64,000 bases of DNA, taken from an uncultured Clostridia bacterium. Lineage in GTDB: Bacteria > Bacillota > Clostridia > Christensenellales > Borkfalkiaceae. A program made the translations under genes and the position numbers. Location: NCBI GenBank assembly GCA_944363645.1, contig CALVUR010000001.1, forward strand, positions 124,001-188,000, read 5' to 3'. Positions 28,015 to 39,600 of the stretch are shown one piece after another (the stretch's first letter is position 1; every line of letters begins with the position of its first letter). Below the pieces are notes generated by a model. It saw only the letters and a program-made list of their open reading frames with translations. It ran no database searches and was not told the origin of the DNA.

Positions 28015-28265
28015 ATAAAAAAGCCCCTTCTCATAAAGAGACGGGGAAACCGTGGTACCACTCTTTTTTACGGCAAAAGCCGTACACTTAATTACTTTTA
28101 ACGAAAAAGCCTAACGACCGCCTATTTCGCCCGCAAAATGCCACGCTTTTAGCAGTATGCTACGGAAGGATACCAAATAAGTTACGGACCTTGTGGACTT
28201 TCACCATCACCACTCGCTTTAAAGCGTACTTCTTACCGGCGTGTTTCCGATTATCGCAAAATTTA
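28015..28265 (-). promoter_or_regulatory. T-box riboswitch, tRNA-Ile responsive, controlling ileS
   Basis: Minus-strand AAGAGTGGTACCACGG (28064-28049) is the T-box core. A CCCC...GGGG terminator stem and T-run follow (28046-28015). In stem I an ATC triplet (28171-28169), an isoleucine codon, sits where the specifier is expected. The promoter is not certain; TTTACA-N17-TAAAAT near 28386-28357 is the best candidate. Confidence 0.92.
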
Positions 28266-28432
28266 ATTTTTAGCCGACATTTAATCGGCGAAAATTGGTG
28301 TTTTTTGTGTAAAATTTGCCTAAATAAAGCAAAACACCCATTTACACAAAAATTTTAACAAATAAAAATATCTTTGTAAAGTATTTTTGTGCTAAAATAC
28401 TTGATTTTTTTCTTAGTTTAGTATAAAATAAC

Positions 28433-28680
28433 TATACCGTGCTAGGCGGGGAGCTAGCGGTGCCCTCTTCCTGCAATCCGCTATAGCAGGGCTGAAGGTC
28501 CTTCTCGGCTATATGTATGGTTGGCCGGACTAAGTAAGGGGTGTTGATATTAAGGTCTTGTGCAACGGTCGGTTGCGAACCGTGTCAGGATAGGGATATA
28601 GCAGCACTAAACAATGCGTATCGTGTGCCATAAGGTCGCTTTAAAGGAGCTACCTATTTGGTTTTCGCTTCGGTATGTAC
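28433..28680 (+). ncRNA. ffs: Signal recognition particle RNA, large (Alu-containing) type
   Basis: The 5' part GTGCTAGGCGGGGAGCTAGC and CCTGCAATCCGCTATAGCAG match the Alu domain of the Bacillus scRNA almost base for base. GGTGTTGATATTAAGGTC and GTGTCAGGATAGGGATATAG with CAGCACTAA follow as the S domain with the Ffh-binding symmetric loop. The outer helix TACCG (28435-28439) with CGGTA (28671-28675) sets the ends. About 250 nt, as expected for Firmicutes. The apical stem of helix 8 is unusual (see findings). Transcribed toward a terminator at 28714-28740. Confidence 0.95.
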
Positions 28681-28713
28681 AGTCAAAAAGGAAAGCACGG
28701 CAATTTTAAATTT

Positions 28714-28740
28714 AACGGCTAATTTTAGCCGTTTTTTTTA
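28714..28740 (+). terminator. Terminator of the SRP RNA
   Basis: AACGGCTA-ATTT-TAGCCGTT stem followed by TTTTTTT. Confidence 0.85.
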
Positions 28741-28831
28741 TTTTTTCAATCTTGAATTAAAAAAATTTAAACATAATTTATTTGTATCAAATTTTGCCTA
28801 TTATCCCCTAAATTTTACCATAAATTTAGTA

Positions 28832-28858
28832 AAAAGTGGGGCTATAAGCCCGTTATCA
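28832..28858 (+). repeat. Dispersed 27-bp motif, copy 5
   Basis: Intergenic, exact core, followed by GCATATTTTT. It lies in the 330-bp gap between SRP RNA and the HAD gene, which otherwise holds only the SRP terminator and the HAD promoter. Confidence 0.85.
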
Positions 28859-28946
28859 GCATATTTTTATCGTTTTTTGTTTTGTCAATTTTATCTTTTA
28901 TCCCCTTTTAACCTTTAAAATTTGGGAAAATTTAAAAGTTTTGGTG

Positions 28947-28975
28947 TTGCCATAAATTGCAAAGTATGATATAAT
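28947..28975 (+). promoter_or_regulatory. Promoter of the HAD nucleotidase gene
   Basis: TTGCCA (28947-28952), 17-base spacer, TATAAT (28970-28975). Confidence 0.8.
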
Positions 28976-29010
28976 AAAATTTAGTTGAAAATTACATTTT
29001 AAGGTGCGTT

Positions 29011-29595
29011 ATGAGAATTGGTATTGATGTTGACGGCGTTTTAATAAACCTTGAATATTACCAACTTGTGGAAGGTGAAAAGTTTTTTAAATTTAAGCCT
29101 AAAAACCCGACGGGTTATAAGGTGTGGCAAATTTTTGATGTTTCGGTTGAAGAAGATCATAGATTTTGGCGTGAAAAAATTTTTGAATACACAAAATACG
29201 ATAAAGCACTGCCTAACGCAAAGCAAGTTATCGATAAATTTAAGGCAGACGGTCATGAGATTTATTTGATAACTGCACGCAGTTTTACCACTGAAGATAC
29301 ACCACGTGGCGAAAAAATGCGCACTGCCCTTGGCGAATGGCTTAAAGAAAACGGTATTTATTACGACAAAATTTTCTATTCTAAAGAAGACAAAACAAAG
29401 ATAATTTGCGACCAAAAAATTGACCTTATGATTGAAGATAGCCCTGTAAACATTGAGCAAATTAGCCCCCTTGTACCGGTGGTATGTATGAAGTGGTGTT
29501 ATAACCAAAATGTTTGTGGCGACAATATAATAAACTGCGATGATTGGTCGCAAGTTTATTATAAAGTAAACGCTGTTTTTGGTAAAAAATGTTAA
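29011..29595 (+). CDS. HAD-family 5'(3')-deoxyribonucleotidase-like protein
   Basis: 194 residues. The nucleophile motif GIDVDGVLIN at the N-terminus, YLITARS (motif II) and MIEDSPVN (motif IV) define a HAD phosphatase; the helical cap between residues 15 and 75 resembles the NT5C/YqfW nucleotidase group. Probably dephosphorylates nucleotides or another small phosphate ester in the cytoplasm. Single-gene unit with a good promoter, AAGGTG ribosome site and a bidirectional terminator shared with pyrG. Confidence 0.85.
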   Translation: MRIGIDVDGVLINLEYYQLVEGEKFFKFKPKNPTGYKVWQIFDVSVEEDHRFWREKIFEYTKYDKALPNAKQVIDKFKADGHEIYLITARSFTTEDTPRGEKMRTALGEWLKENGIYYDKIFYSKEDKTKIICDQKIDLMIEDSPVNIEQISPLVPVVCMKWCYNQNVCGDNIINCDDWSQVYYKVNAVFGKKC

Positions 29596-29620
29596 ATAAC
29601 GGGCTTATAGACGGACTTAT
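29595..29620 (-). repeat. Dispersed motif, variant copy
   Basis: Starts at the HAD stop. The right half AACGGGCTTATAG is conserved, the other half is ACGGACTT instead of CCCCACTT. Shares this change with the copy at 31614. Confidence 0.6.
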
Positions 29621-29657
29621 GACAAATTTGACCTATAAAACACTACCCAATAAATTA

Positions 29658-29692
29658 AAAAATGCAGTGCACTTTAGCACTGCATTTTCTTT

Positions 29693-29695
<3 letters not shown>
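29658..29695. terminator. Bidirectional terminator, HAD gene / pyrG
   Basis: AATGCAGTGC and GCACTGCATT, a perfect 10-bp stem with A-run and T-run on either side. It overlaps the pyrG stop codon. Confidence 0.88.
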
Positions 29696-31357
<1,662 letters not shown>

Positions 31358-31463
31358 TTATTACTTATTTATTATAACAAATATAACGACTTTTAACAAC
31401 AATATTTTAATAATTATTTTACTTATTTAGTAAAAATTTTTTAAGACAAATTTTAAGTAATAA

Positions 31464-31491
31464 AAAATGCGCAAGGATATACCTTGCGCAA
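31464..31491 (-). terminator. Terminator after tRNA-Pro
   Basis: TGCGCAAGG with TCCTTGCGCA, loop of four to five bases, followed by TTTTTTATT on the minus strand. Confidence 0.88.
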
Positions 31492-31494
31492 TTT

Positions 31495-31571
31495 TGGTCG
31501 AGGTGACGAGATTCGAACTCACGACCTCTTGGTCCCGAACCAAGCGCGCTACCAAACTGCGCTACACCTCG
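31495..31571 (-). tRNA. tRNA-Pro (anticodon CGG)
   Basis: Minus strand. Acceptor arms CGAGGTG/CACCTCG pair fully, the anticodon stem CTTGG/CCAAG holds loop TTCGGGA with anticodon CGG (31537-31535), the T loop is TTCGAAT, and CCA is encoded (31497-31495). The T stem contains two G-U pairs. It reads CCG codons. It is flanked on both sides by hairpin terminators. Confidence 0.96.
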
Positions 31572-31598
31572 AAAAAAAGGCTTATTTTTTAAGCCTTA
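31572..31598 (-). terminator. Terminator after the acetyltransferase gene, abutting tRNA-Pro
   Basis: AAGGCTTA pairs with TAAGCCTT and continues into TTTTTTT; the T-run ends exactly at the first base of the tRNA. Confidence 0.75.
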
Positions 31599-31613
31599 AT
31601 ATTAAATTTTAGC

Positions 31614-31640
31614 CGATAACGGGCTTATAGGCGGACTTTT
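31614..31640 (-). repeat. Dispersed 27-bp motif, variant copy
   Basis: Sits immediately after the acetyltransferase stop. CGATAACGGGCTTATAGG is kept; CGGACTTTT replaces CCCACTTTT, as in the copy at 29595. Confidence 0.7.
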
Positions 31641-31644
31641 TTAT

Positions 31645-32349
31645 TTAGTCAAGCCAAAAAACAAAGTCTTTATAAAAGGTCAAGCCCACCTTTTTGCACA
31701 TGTTATAACTTATTTGATTTGTGCTTGCGATATGACAAAACGGCAAGCGGTCAATATCGATACAATAGTTTATTAAAAACTTTAATAAGCCTGAACCTAT
31801 GCCACGATTTTTAAAGCCATCAAAGACTTCCAATAGTCCCATAGATAGTTCACTGTGAAAGCCGATAAAACCGCAAGGTACGCCATCTAATTTTGCCATG
31901 AACATACCTTGATTTTCAATAAGGTTTTTAATTTGCCCGTTTGAATAACCTAAGGTATAGTGATTTTTAACAACTTCTATATTATAATCGTTAGCATCCA
32001 TTTTGTCAATAGTAATTAAACTATTTTCTTGCAATTTTTCGCCCACATAGTAGGCTTGGTAGCACTTTTTTAAATTTTTAAGTTGCAATTTATTTTGTGC
32101 TTTTACCATAAAATTTTCATTTGGGCTATGAACGCATTTAACATTAGGTAAAAGTTGTAAAATTTTATCAATCGCATTATCATCAAATATTGAGCAAAAA
32201 GCGATATTATCATTATTTAAAATAAGTATACCATCATTTTCGGCGTAAATAAGATTTGCATCCTTATCGTGTTTTAAAACCTCGATTAAACAGCAATTTT
32301 TATCAAAATCAGCTGATAACAGGCTTATAGCCCCACTTTTTGACAACAT
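31645..32349 (-). CDS. GNAT-family N-acetyltransferase
   Basis: 234 residues. The C-terminal half is the GNAT fold: LDGVPCGFIGFHSELSMGLLEVFDGFKNRGIGSGLL carries the acetyl-CoA R/Q-x-x-G-x-G/A-type site, followed by CHIASTNQISYNMCKKVGLTFYKDFVFWLD. The N-terminal ~110 residues are a less conserved second domain. The ATG touches the stop of the ABC exporter gene and lacks a separate ribosome site, so translation is coupled. Its first dozen residues ([12 protein letters not shown]) are encoded by a copy of the dispersed motif. Substrate unknown; perhaps acts on the exporter's cargo or on amino compounds. Confidence 0.85.
   Translation of the reverse strand: MLSKSGAISLLSADFDKNCCLIEVLKHDKDANLIYAENDGILILNNDNIAFCSIFDDNAIDKILQLLPNVKCVHSPNENFMVKAQNKLQLKNLKKCYQAYYVGEKLQENSLITIDKMDANDYNIEVVKNHYTLGYSNGQIKNLIENQGMFMAKLDGVPCGFIGFHSELSMGLLEVFDGFKNRGIGSGLLKFLINYCIDIDRLPFCHIASTNQISYNMCKKVGLTFYKDFVFWLD
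32314..32340 (-). repeat. Dispersed 27-bp motif, copy 6 (start of the acetyltransferase gene)
   Basis: Exact left half AAAAGTGGGGCTATAAGCC with TGTTATCA; it forms codons 4-12 of the acetyltransferase. Confidence 0.85.
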
Positions 32350-34116
32350 TTAATTTCTCATACCCCTTATATACAAGTCTTTATAAACACCGTTTTCTTT
32401 TTTAAGTAAGTCGTCGTGTGTACCACGTTCTTCAATACCGTTTTCGGTGATAACGATAATTTCGTCAGCGTTTTTAATGGTAGATAACCTATGTGCAACG
32501 ACGATAGTTGTTCTTCCTTTTGACAACTTTTCTAACGAGTCTTGAATTTGAAGTTCGGTAACATTATCAAGTGCAGATGTTGCCTCGTCTAAAATTAAGA
32601 TTGGTGGGTTTTTCAAAAATGCACGAGCAATAGATACCCTTTGCTTTTGACCGCCCGATAATTTAACGCCACGCTCGCCAACATAAGTGTTATAGCCGTC
32701 TGGAAGTTCGGTGATAAAGTCGTGTATGTTTGCAAGTTTTGCGGCATTTATAATCTCTTCATCAGTGGCGTCCAAGTTGCCGTAAGCAATGTTTTCTTTT
32801 ACAGTACCACCGTATAAAAATACATCTTGTTGAACGATACCGATATTCTTTCTTAAGTCCTTTAAAGCAATGTTTTTGATATCGATGCCGTCAATTTTGA
32901 TACTTCCCTTATCTATCTCGTAAAAGCGTGGGATGAGATTGCAAAGAGTTGTTTTACCGCCGCCCGACGGACCAACAAGCGCAATAGTTTCGCCCTTTTT
33001 TATATTAAGCGAGAGATCGTTTATAACCAAATCTTGAACATCTTGTGAGTCTTTGCGGTATGTAAAACTTACGTGGTCGAAAGTTATGTCGCCATTGAGT
33101 TTATCAACTTTAACGGGCTTTTCGGCATCTTTTTCGGGTGCGATTGCCATGATTTCTTCAAAGCGGACAAAACCTGTTAAGCCTTGAGAGACTTGTTCAA
33201 ACAAGTTGACGAATGTACGGATTGGGGCGATTAGCATTGAGATATACAAAATGTAAGCAGCCATATCCCCTGACTTTATAATGTCAAACGCAAAGAAAAG
33301 ACCGCCGGCAGCGAGCGTTGCCAAATACAACATATCCATACAGAAGTTCATGCCCGTGTGGAATTTGCCCATTACCTTGTAATTTCTCTTTCTTACCACT
33401 TTATAATCTTCGTTTGCCTTGTCGAACTTTTCAATTTCGTGTTGTTCGGCGGTATATGATTTAGAAACACGGATACCAGACAAAGAACTTTCAACACTTG
33501 CGTTGATTTGTGCAGTTTTTTCCCTGCCTTCAGCAAAAGTTGTGCGCATTTGCTTTCTTAACTTTATTATCACAAAAAACATGGGTGGAAGTAAGACCAA
33601 AACTATTAGTGAAAGCCACGGATTGATTGTTAAAATCATGATAAGCGCACCAATGATTGTGATAAGTGAGATAAACAAATCTTCTGGGCCGTGATGAGCG
33701 AGTTCTGAAATTTCAAAAAGGTCGTTTGTTACCCTTGACATGATTGAACCGACTTTTGTTTCGTCATAGTAGGAAAACGGCAATTTTTCAAGGTGGGTAA
33801 AAAGTTGCAAACGCATGTCGCCTTGAATCCTTACGCCGACCAAATGCCCCCAATAGGTAACCGAGTAATTTAAAACGGCTTTTAAAATGAAGATGCCGAG
33901 CATGATTGACGACCAAATTATGATGTCGTTTACCATCTTATTAGGTGCGTAAACATTGATAATGTTTCTTGCGATTGACGGGTAGACTAAATTGCACACC
34001 GCCATAAGAAGTGCACACACTAAATCGATGATAAAAAGCGTCATATGGGGCTTATAAAATCTTGCGAAATGCCCTATAGTTTTTATCGATGAGTATTTTT
34101 TTTGTACTTTTTCCAT
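32350..34116 (-). CDS. ABC exporter, fused membrane and ATPase domains (MsbA/LmrA type)
   Basis: 588 residues, half-transporter that should form a homodimer. Six membrane helices in residues 20-330, then the ATPase: Walker A GPSGGGKTT (about 370), Q-loop QQDVFLYGG, signature LSGGQKQR, Walker B ILILDEATSALD and H-loop VAHRLSTI. Substrate cannot be predicted; this class exports lipids, peptides or drugs. The start at 34116 is plausible. It forms a two-gene unit with the downstream acetyltransferase. Confidence 0.93.
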   Translation of the reverse strand: MEKVQKKYSSIKTIGHFARFYKPHMTLFIIDLVCALLMAVCNLVYPSIARNIINVYAPNKMVNDIIIWSSIMLGIFILKAVLNYSVTYWGHLVGVRIQGDMRLQLFTHLEKLPFSYYDETKVGSIMSRVTNDLFEISELAHHGPEDLFISLITIIGALIMILTINPWLSLIVLVLLPPMFFVIIKLRKQMRTTFAEGREKTAQINASVESSLSGIRVSKSYTAEQHEIEKFDKANEDYKVVRKRNYKVMGKFHTGMNFCMDMLYLATLAAGGLFFAFDIIKSGDMAAYILYISMLIAPIRTFVNLFEQVSQGLTGFVRFEEIMAIAPEKDAEKPVKVDKLNGDITFDHVSFTYRKDSQDVQDLVINDLSLNIKKGETIALVGPSGGGKTTLCNLIPRFYEIDKGSIKIDGIDIKNIALKDLRKNIGIVQQDVFLYGGTVKENIAYGNLDATDEEIINAAKLANIHDFITELPDGYNTYVGERGVKLSGGQKQRVSIARAFLKNPPILILDEATSALDNVTELQIQDSLEKLSKGRTTIVVAHRLSTIKNADEIIVITENGIEERGTHDDLLKKENGVYKDLYIRGMRN

Positions 34117-34407
34117 AGATAACCTTAAAATTATGTTATAATGCTTAAATTTTACAACAATTTTTGCGTTTTGTCTAATTTTTTTATCCTTTTATAACCT
34201 ATTATTTGCATAATTCCGTTTAAAAAGCGGTTTTTTAGCGATTTAAACTAACTAATAAATTGAAAAATTTTCAACCGACGTTTACCGCCGACGTATATAA
34301 ATTTGCCCTTTACACAAAAAACTACCCTTAATAATTAAAAATTTGCCTTTAATATATAAGATTATATTCAAGTTTTAAATATTTTTTTGTTGTCGCTTTA
34401 CTATCGT

Positions 34408-34436
34408 TTGACAAAGATTTTTGCGAGTTGTATAAT
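34408..34436 (+). promoter_or_regulatory. Consensus promoter of typA
   Basis: TTGACA (34408-34413), 17-base spacer, TATAAT (34431-34436): perfect sigma-A hexamers. The rest of the 360-bp gap from 34117 is AT-rich and shows nothing else clear. Confidence 0.92.
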
Positions 34437-34475
34437 TTTTTTTGAAATTGAAAAGTTTTTATTTTTAGAGGAATT

Positions 34476-36293
34476 ATGAAAAGAGAAGATATTAGAAACA
34501 TTGCAATAATTGCACACGTTGACCATGGTAAAACTACCCTTGTCGACCAACTTTTAAAGCAAAGCCATATTTTCCGTACAAATGAAGTGGTTGCTGAACG
34601 TGTTATGGACAGCAATGATATTGAGCGTGAAAGAGGCATTACCATTTTGGCAAAAAATACTTCTGTAAACTATAACGGTGTTAAAATTAACATTATTGAC
34701 ACGCCGGGCCACGCAGATTTTGGTGGCGAAGTTGAACGTATTTTGTCTATGGTTGACGGCGTTTTACTTTTAGTTGATGCTGTTGAAGGCTGTATGCCAC
34801 AAACAAGGTTTGTACTTAAAAAGGCATTGAACCTTAACAAAAAACCTGTTGTTGTAATCAATAAGGTCGATAAAGGCGGAGATATTGATGCTACTTTAGA
34901 TGGCATTATTGACCTATTTTTGGACCTTGGCGCAAACGACGACCAACTTAACTTTAAAACCGTTTACTGCTCCGCAAAACAAGGTTGGGCTGCGACTTCA
35001 CTTGATGCGCCACGTGTTGACATTACCCCTATTTTTGATACCATTTTGCAGGAGATACCTTCACCAGAGGGTGAATGCGACGAGCCCTTGCAACTTATGA
35101 TTTCTAACATCGATTATGACGAATATGTTGGTAGAATCGGCGTTGGTAAAATTATAAGGGGTACATTAAACCAAAACGACCAAGTTTCTATTTGCAGGAC
35201 TGACGGCACGGTTGTAAACGCTAAAGTTTCATTTTTGTACCAATTTGACGGTTTAAAGCGTGTTGAAGTGCCAAGCGGTCGCATGGGCGATATCGTTGCG
35301 ATAATTTGTTCTGAAAAACTTAACATTGGTGAAACGGTTTGCGCCGTTGACCACCCAGAAGCCTTACCTTTTGTTGCCATTGACGAGCCAACCATTTCTA
35401 TGATGTTTATGGTAAACAACAGTCCCTTTGCCGGCAAAGAAGGTAAATTTGTAACATCACGCCACCTTCGTGCAAGACTTTTTAAGGAAGTTGAGACAAA
35501 CGTATCAATGCGTGTTGAAGAAACAGAATCTGCCGATACATTTAAAGTTTATGGCCGTGGTGAACTTCACCTTTCTGTTTTGATTGAAAACATGCGCCGT
35601 GAAGGTTATGAATTTCAGGTATCACGCCCAAAAGTAATCTATAAAGAGATTGACGGCAAGTGCTGTGAACCGATGGAAGATTTGGTTGTGGAAGTACCTG
35701 ACGAATACGTTGGCGCAGTTATGAATAAGATTGGCGCACGCAAGGGCGAATTGCAGAATATGAGCATTAACCCGAGCGGTGAAACAAAACTTGAATTTAA
35801 GATTCCTTCACGCTGTTTGATTGGTTATAGGTCAGAAATGCTCACCGACACCAAAGGTTTTGGCGTTATGAGCCACGTTTTTGCTGGCTATGAAGAATAT
35901 AAGGGCGATATAAAAGAACGCTCTCACGGAAGTTTGGTTGTATTTGAAACGGGCGTTACCACCCAATACGGCTTATTTAATGCGCAAGAACGTTGCGTTT
36001 TGTTTGTGGGGCCCGGCTTAAATGTTTACGAAGGTATGATCGTTGGCGAAAACTCACGTGAAGATGAAATGTGCGTAAATGTTTGTAAGCAAAAACACCT
36101 TACGAATAACCGTGCAAGCGGTAGCGAAGACGCTTTAAAACTTGTACCACCCACCATTTTGAGTTTAGAGCAATGCATGGAATTTATCACCGACGACGAA
36201 CTTTTGGAAATTACACCAAAAAATATAAGATTAAGAAAGAAAATTTTATCAAAAGAGTTACGTATGAAAGAATGGGCAAAAACGCATAGATAG
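34476..36293 (+). CDS. typA: Translational GTPase TypA/BipA
   Basis: 605 residues, standard. Ribosome-associated GTPase involved in subunit assembly and stress or cold adaptation. G1 [11 protein letters not shown]2 with ERERGITI, G3 DTPGHADF, G4 NKVDK, G5 CSAKQGWA; then domains II, III, V and the TypA-specific C-terminus ending [41 protein letters not shown] precedes the ATG. Monocistronic, with strong promoter and terminator. Confidence 0.97.
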   Translation: MKREDIRNIAIIAHVDHGKTTLVDQLLKQSHIFRTNEVVAERVMDSNDIERERGITILAKNTSVNYNGVKINIIDTPGHADFGGEVERILSMVDGVLLLVDAVEGCMPQTRFVLKKALNLNKKPVVVINKVDKGGDIDATLDGIIDLFLDLGANDDQLNFKTVYCSAKQGWAATSLDAPRVDITPIFDTILQEIPSPEGECDEPLQLMISNIDYDEYVGRIGVGKIIRGTLNQNDQVSICRTDGTVVNAKVSFLYQFDGLKRVEVPSGRMGDIVAIICSEKLNIGETVCAVDHPEALPFVAIDEPTISMMFMVNNSPFAGKEGKFVTSRHLRARLFKEVETNVSMRVEETESADTFKVYGRGELHLSVLIENMRREGYEFQVSRPKVIYKEIDGKCCEPMEDLVVEVPDEYVGAVMNKIGARKGELQNMSINPSGETKLEFKIPSRCLIGYRSEMLTDTKGFGVMSHVFAGYEEYKGDIKERSHGSLVVFETGVTTQYGLFNAQERCVLFVGPGLNVYEGMIVGENSREDEMCVNVCKQKHLTNNRASGSEDALKLVPPTILSLEQCMEFITDDELLEITPKNIRLRKKILSKELRMKEWAKTHR

Positions 36294-36358
36294 TTTTGCA
36301 CAATTTTAGATTTGTAAAATCTTTGATAAACTGCTTAATTTTATTGCTATAAAAATTT

Positions 36359-36392
36359 AAAGCGGTCTTAATTTTAAAAGTCCGCTTTTTTG
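36359..36392 (+). terminator. Terminator after typA
   Basis: AAAGCGG and CCGCTTT stem followed by TTTTG. Confidence 0.7.
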
Positions 36393-36419
36393 TTTCTTAT
36401 CAAATTTAACTAAAAAAAT

Positions 36420-36457
36420 AAAACCGCTAACTTAATTTAAGTAAGCGGTTTTTTTAT
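36420..36457. terminator. Bidirectional terminator between typA and ftsZ
   Basis: AAACCGCTAACTTAA and TTAAGTAAGCGGTTT form a long stem flanked by A-run and T-run, serving the end of the ftsZ segment on the minus strand. The remainder of the 36294-36600 gap shows nothing else. Confidence 0.85.
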
Positions 36458-36600
36458 GCCTAAAATTTAATTATTTAAGGATAGGAATTTTAGGCGGAAA
36501 ATTTTTAGTTGCAAAATTTAAAATATATATTTTTAGGCAAATTTGCCACAATTTTTAACGCCTAAAAAACAATTTTAAATTTTTGGTATAGACTTTTTAA

Positions 36601-39600
36601 TTACTTTTTACCGCCGAATAAACGTTGTACAAATGAAGGTGCTTTTTTCTTTGGAACGTTTGATTCTTCTGGGTTTTCGTAATTATTTTGTGGATAGCCT
36701 TGATAGCCTTGGTCTTGGTAATTTTGTTCAGGATAACCTTGGTTTTGGTAGCCTTGATTTTGATAACCTTGATAGCCTTGATTTTGGTAAGTTGGTTCTT
36801 GATTATAACCTTGGTTATAAGGGTTTTCTTCGACTTCCCTATTATATTCCCTTTCATAGCCATAACCTTGCTTTGGTTCTTCTTTTACGGCATAGGTTTG
36901 TTGTGGTCTATTTTGTGGAATTTCAACCTTAATATCGTTGCGTTCTACCCTTGAAGTGAGTGGGATATCGATTTGTCTTTGAGTGCTTGTCTGCTCTTCA
37001 TTTACCTTTTTATCAAAGCCTGTTGCGATAATGGTAATAATGATTTCTTCTTGCAAATCTGGGTTGGTGTTCATACCAAAGATAATGTTTGCAGTAGGAT
37101 CGATAACTTCTTGTACCCTTGCTGCGGCTTCGGTAACTTGTTGCATTGTCAAATCTTTACCGCCGGTAACGTTGATAATGATACCGTGTGCGCCTTCGAT
37201 TGTAGTTTCAAGTAGTGGGCTTGATACTGCTTGTCTTACTGCTTCGATTACCCTATTTTCGCCCTTTGCCTTACCAACGCCCATGTGCGCCAAACCTTGA
37301 TTTTTAAGGATTGTTCTTACATCGGCAAAGTCTAAGTTGATAAGTGATGGGGTTGCAATTAAGTCGGCAATACCGCAAATTGCTTGGCGAAGTGTATCGT
37401 CAGCATACTTTAATGCATCTGCAAATGGGGTTTCAGAAGGAAGGGCCTCGAGCAATCTGTCGTTTGGAATAATGATGATTGTATCAACATATTTTGCTAA
37501 ATTGCTGATACCCTTTTTAGCGTTTAATTCACGCTTTTTGCCTTCAAAGTGGAATGGTCTTGTAACAACTGCAACGGTTACGCAACCTGCTTCTTTTGCC
37601 ATTTTTGCAACGATTGGTGCCGCGCCTGTACCTGTACCGCCGCCCATACCGGCTGCGATAAACAATAGGTCAACACCTTTAACGGCGTCTTCTAACACCT
37701 TTTTGCTTTCTTCAGCAGATTCTTCACCAATAGTTGGCTCTGCACCGGCACCCAAACCTTTTGTGCGATTTGCGCCAATTTGAATTTTATTTTTTTCATC
37801 GCAAAGCGATAACATTAACGCTTGCTTATCTGTGTTTACGGCAACAAATTCAGCCGTGTTAACACCAAGTTCTATCATTCTGTTTACGGCGTTTGAGCCT
37901 GCGCCACCTACGCCAATTACCTTTATCTTTGCAACGTTAATTTCTTGATTCATGTCTTGTGCGGAATAATCCGTATCCTCCTCATAATTAAACTGTGATC
38001 TTTCATATTCTTGCGCCTTTTGCGCTTGTCTCATTTGTTCTTCATATTCAGCCTGTCTGCACTGTTCTTCAAGTTCGGCTTGACGGCGTTGTTCTTCAAG
38101 TTCGGTTTGACGGCGTTGTTCTTCAAGTTCGGCTTGACGGCGCTGTTCTTCAAGTTCGGCTTGACGGCGTTGCTCTTCAAGTTCAGCTTGACGGCGTTGC
38201 TCTTCAAGTTCAGCCTGTCTGAGATATTCTTCAAGTTCGGCTTGACGGCGTTGTTCTTCGAGTTCTGCCTGTCTGTGCTGTTCTTCAAGTTCGGCTTGAC
38301 GGCGTTGCTCTTCGAGTTCAGCCTGTCTACGCTTTTCTTCAAGTTCGGCTTGACGGCGTTGTTCGTCAAGTTCTGCTTGACGACGCTTTTCATCAAACTG
38401 TTCTATCTTTGCTTGAAGTTCTTGTTCACGCTTAGCAAATTCTTCTTGCTTTAACTGCAAGATGCGGATAAATTCTTGCTGACGGGCTTCAAATTCCTTA
38501 TTCATACGCTCTTGTTCAAGGGCGATTTGACGGTTGCGCTCGTCTTGTTCTTGCTGGCGTTTGAAGAATTCTTCTTGCTGGCGTTTGAAGTTTTCTGCCT
38601 CTTCTTGCGCCCTTTTATCTTGTTCTTCACGCTGGGCTTTTAAAGCCATTTCTTGTTCGGCTTTTAACCTTTCTTCTTCAGCCTTGCGTTGAATTTCTTG
38701 CTCTTTCCTTAACTGTTCTTCTAAAGCACGTTTTTCATACTCTTGGGCAAGTTTTGCACGCTCTTCTTCAAGTTGTTTCTGCATGTCTTCTTGAAGTTTT
38801 TTCTGCATGTCTTCTTCGAGTTGGCGTTGTGCTTCTTCTTGCGCTTTTAAAGCCATTTCTTGCTCTTTTTGGCGTAATTTTTCTTCTTCATCACGCTTTA
38901 GCAAGGCTTCGGCTATCATGCGCTTAACAAAATCTTCGTCGTAAACGGGCGTTTTGGTGGTAACCGTTTCAACCGTCCTTACCCTTTCGCTTGCGCCGTC
39001 TGTTTGCGTTGTTTGTTCTGTTACCGTGTGCGTGCGCTCAATTTGCATGCCGTCAACAGCGGTGATTTCAGTTGCCCTTTCTGTTTGTGTCTGTGCTTGT
39101 GGTTGAGTTTCAACTTGAAGTTCTTCTTTAACTTCTTCAACTTCGTCGGCTTGGTCGCTTTCTTCAAGTTCTTCAACTTGGTCGGTTTCTTCTTCAACTT
39201 GTTCGGTTTCTTCGACTTGGTCTGTTTCTTCGGCTTCTTCGTCATAATTTGGTTGAGCGTAAGAAATATAATCGTTTGCCGAAGGTAAATCGGTTTCGCC
39301 TTCTTCGTTTAAATAAACGGTGTCTTGGCTGTCGTCGATAAGGAAGTTGTCTTCTGCACTACCGTCCAAAACCTTTTCGGTTTCTTCAAAATTAGGCTCT
39401 TCAACTTCTTCTTCAACATCGTCGGTTTCTTCTTCAACTTCTTCTTCGACTTCGTCGGTTTCTTCTTCGACTTCAACTTCGTCTTCGATTTCGTCAGGTT
39501 GTTCTGGAAGTTGGTCGCCTAAATAAAAGTTATCGTATTGTTCGTCTTCAACTTCTTCGCCGTCGACTTCTTCGTCCAACTCTTCATTTTCGCCGTCGTC

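Noticed and set aside
28658..28918. Plus-strand frame of 86 codons after the SRP RNA
   Set aside because: It starts inside the SRP RNA, runs through its terminator and a dispersed-motif copy, and has no ribosome site.
29041..29553. Large minus-strand frame opposite the HAD gene
   Set aside because: Shadow frame; the HAD gene has catalytic motifs, promoter and ribosome site.
38009..38386. 27-bp tandem array looks CRISPR-like or like a minisatellite
   Set aside because: There are no unique spacers; the units are contiguous, in frame and encode the FtsZ coiled coil.
38011..38454. Long plus-strand frame of repeating FFKFGLTAL opposite ftsZ
   Set aside because: It is the antisense reading of the 27-bp array and has no start signal or homology.
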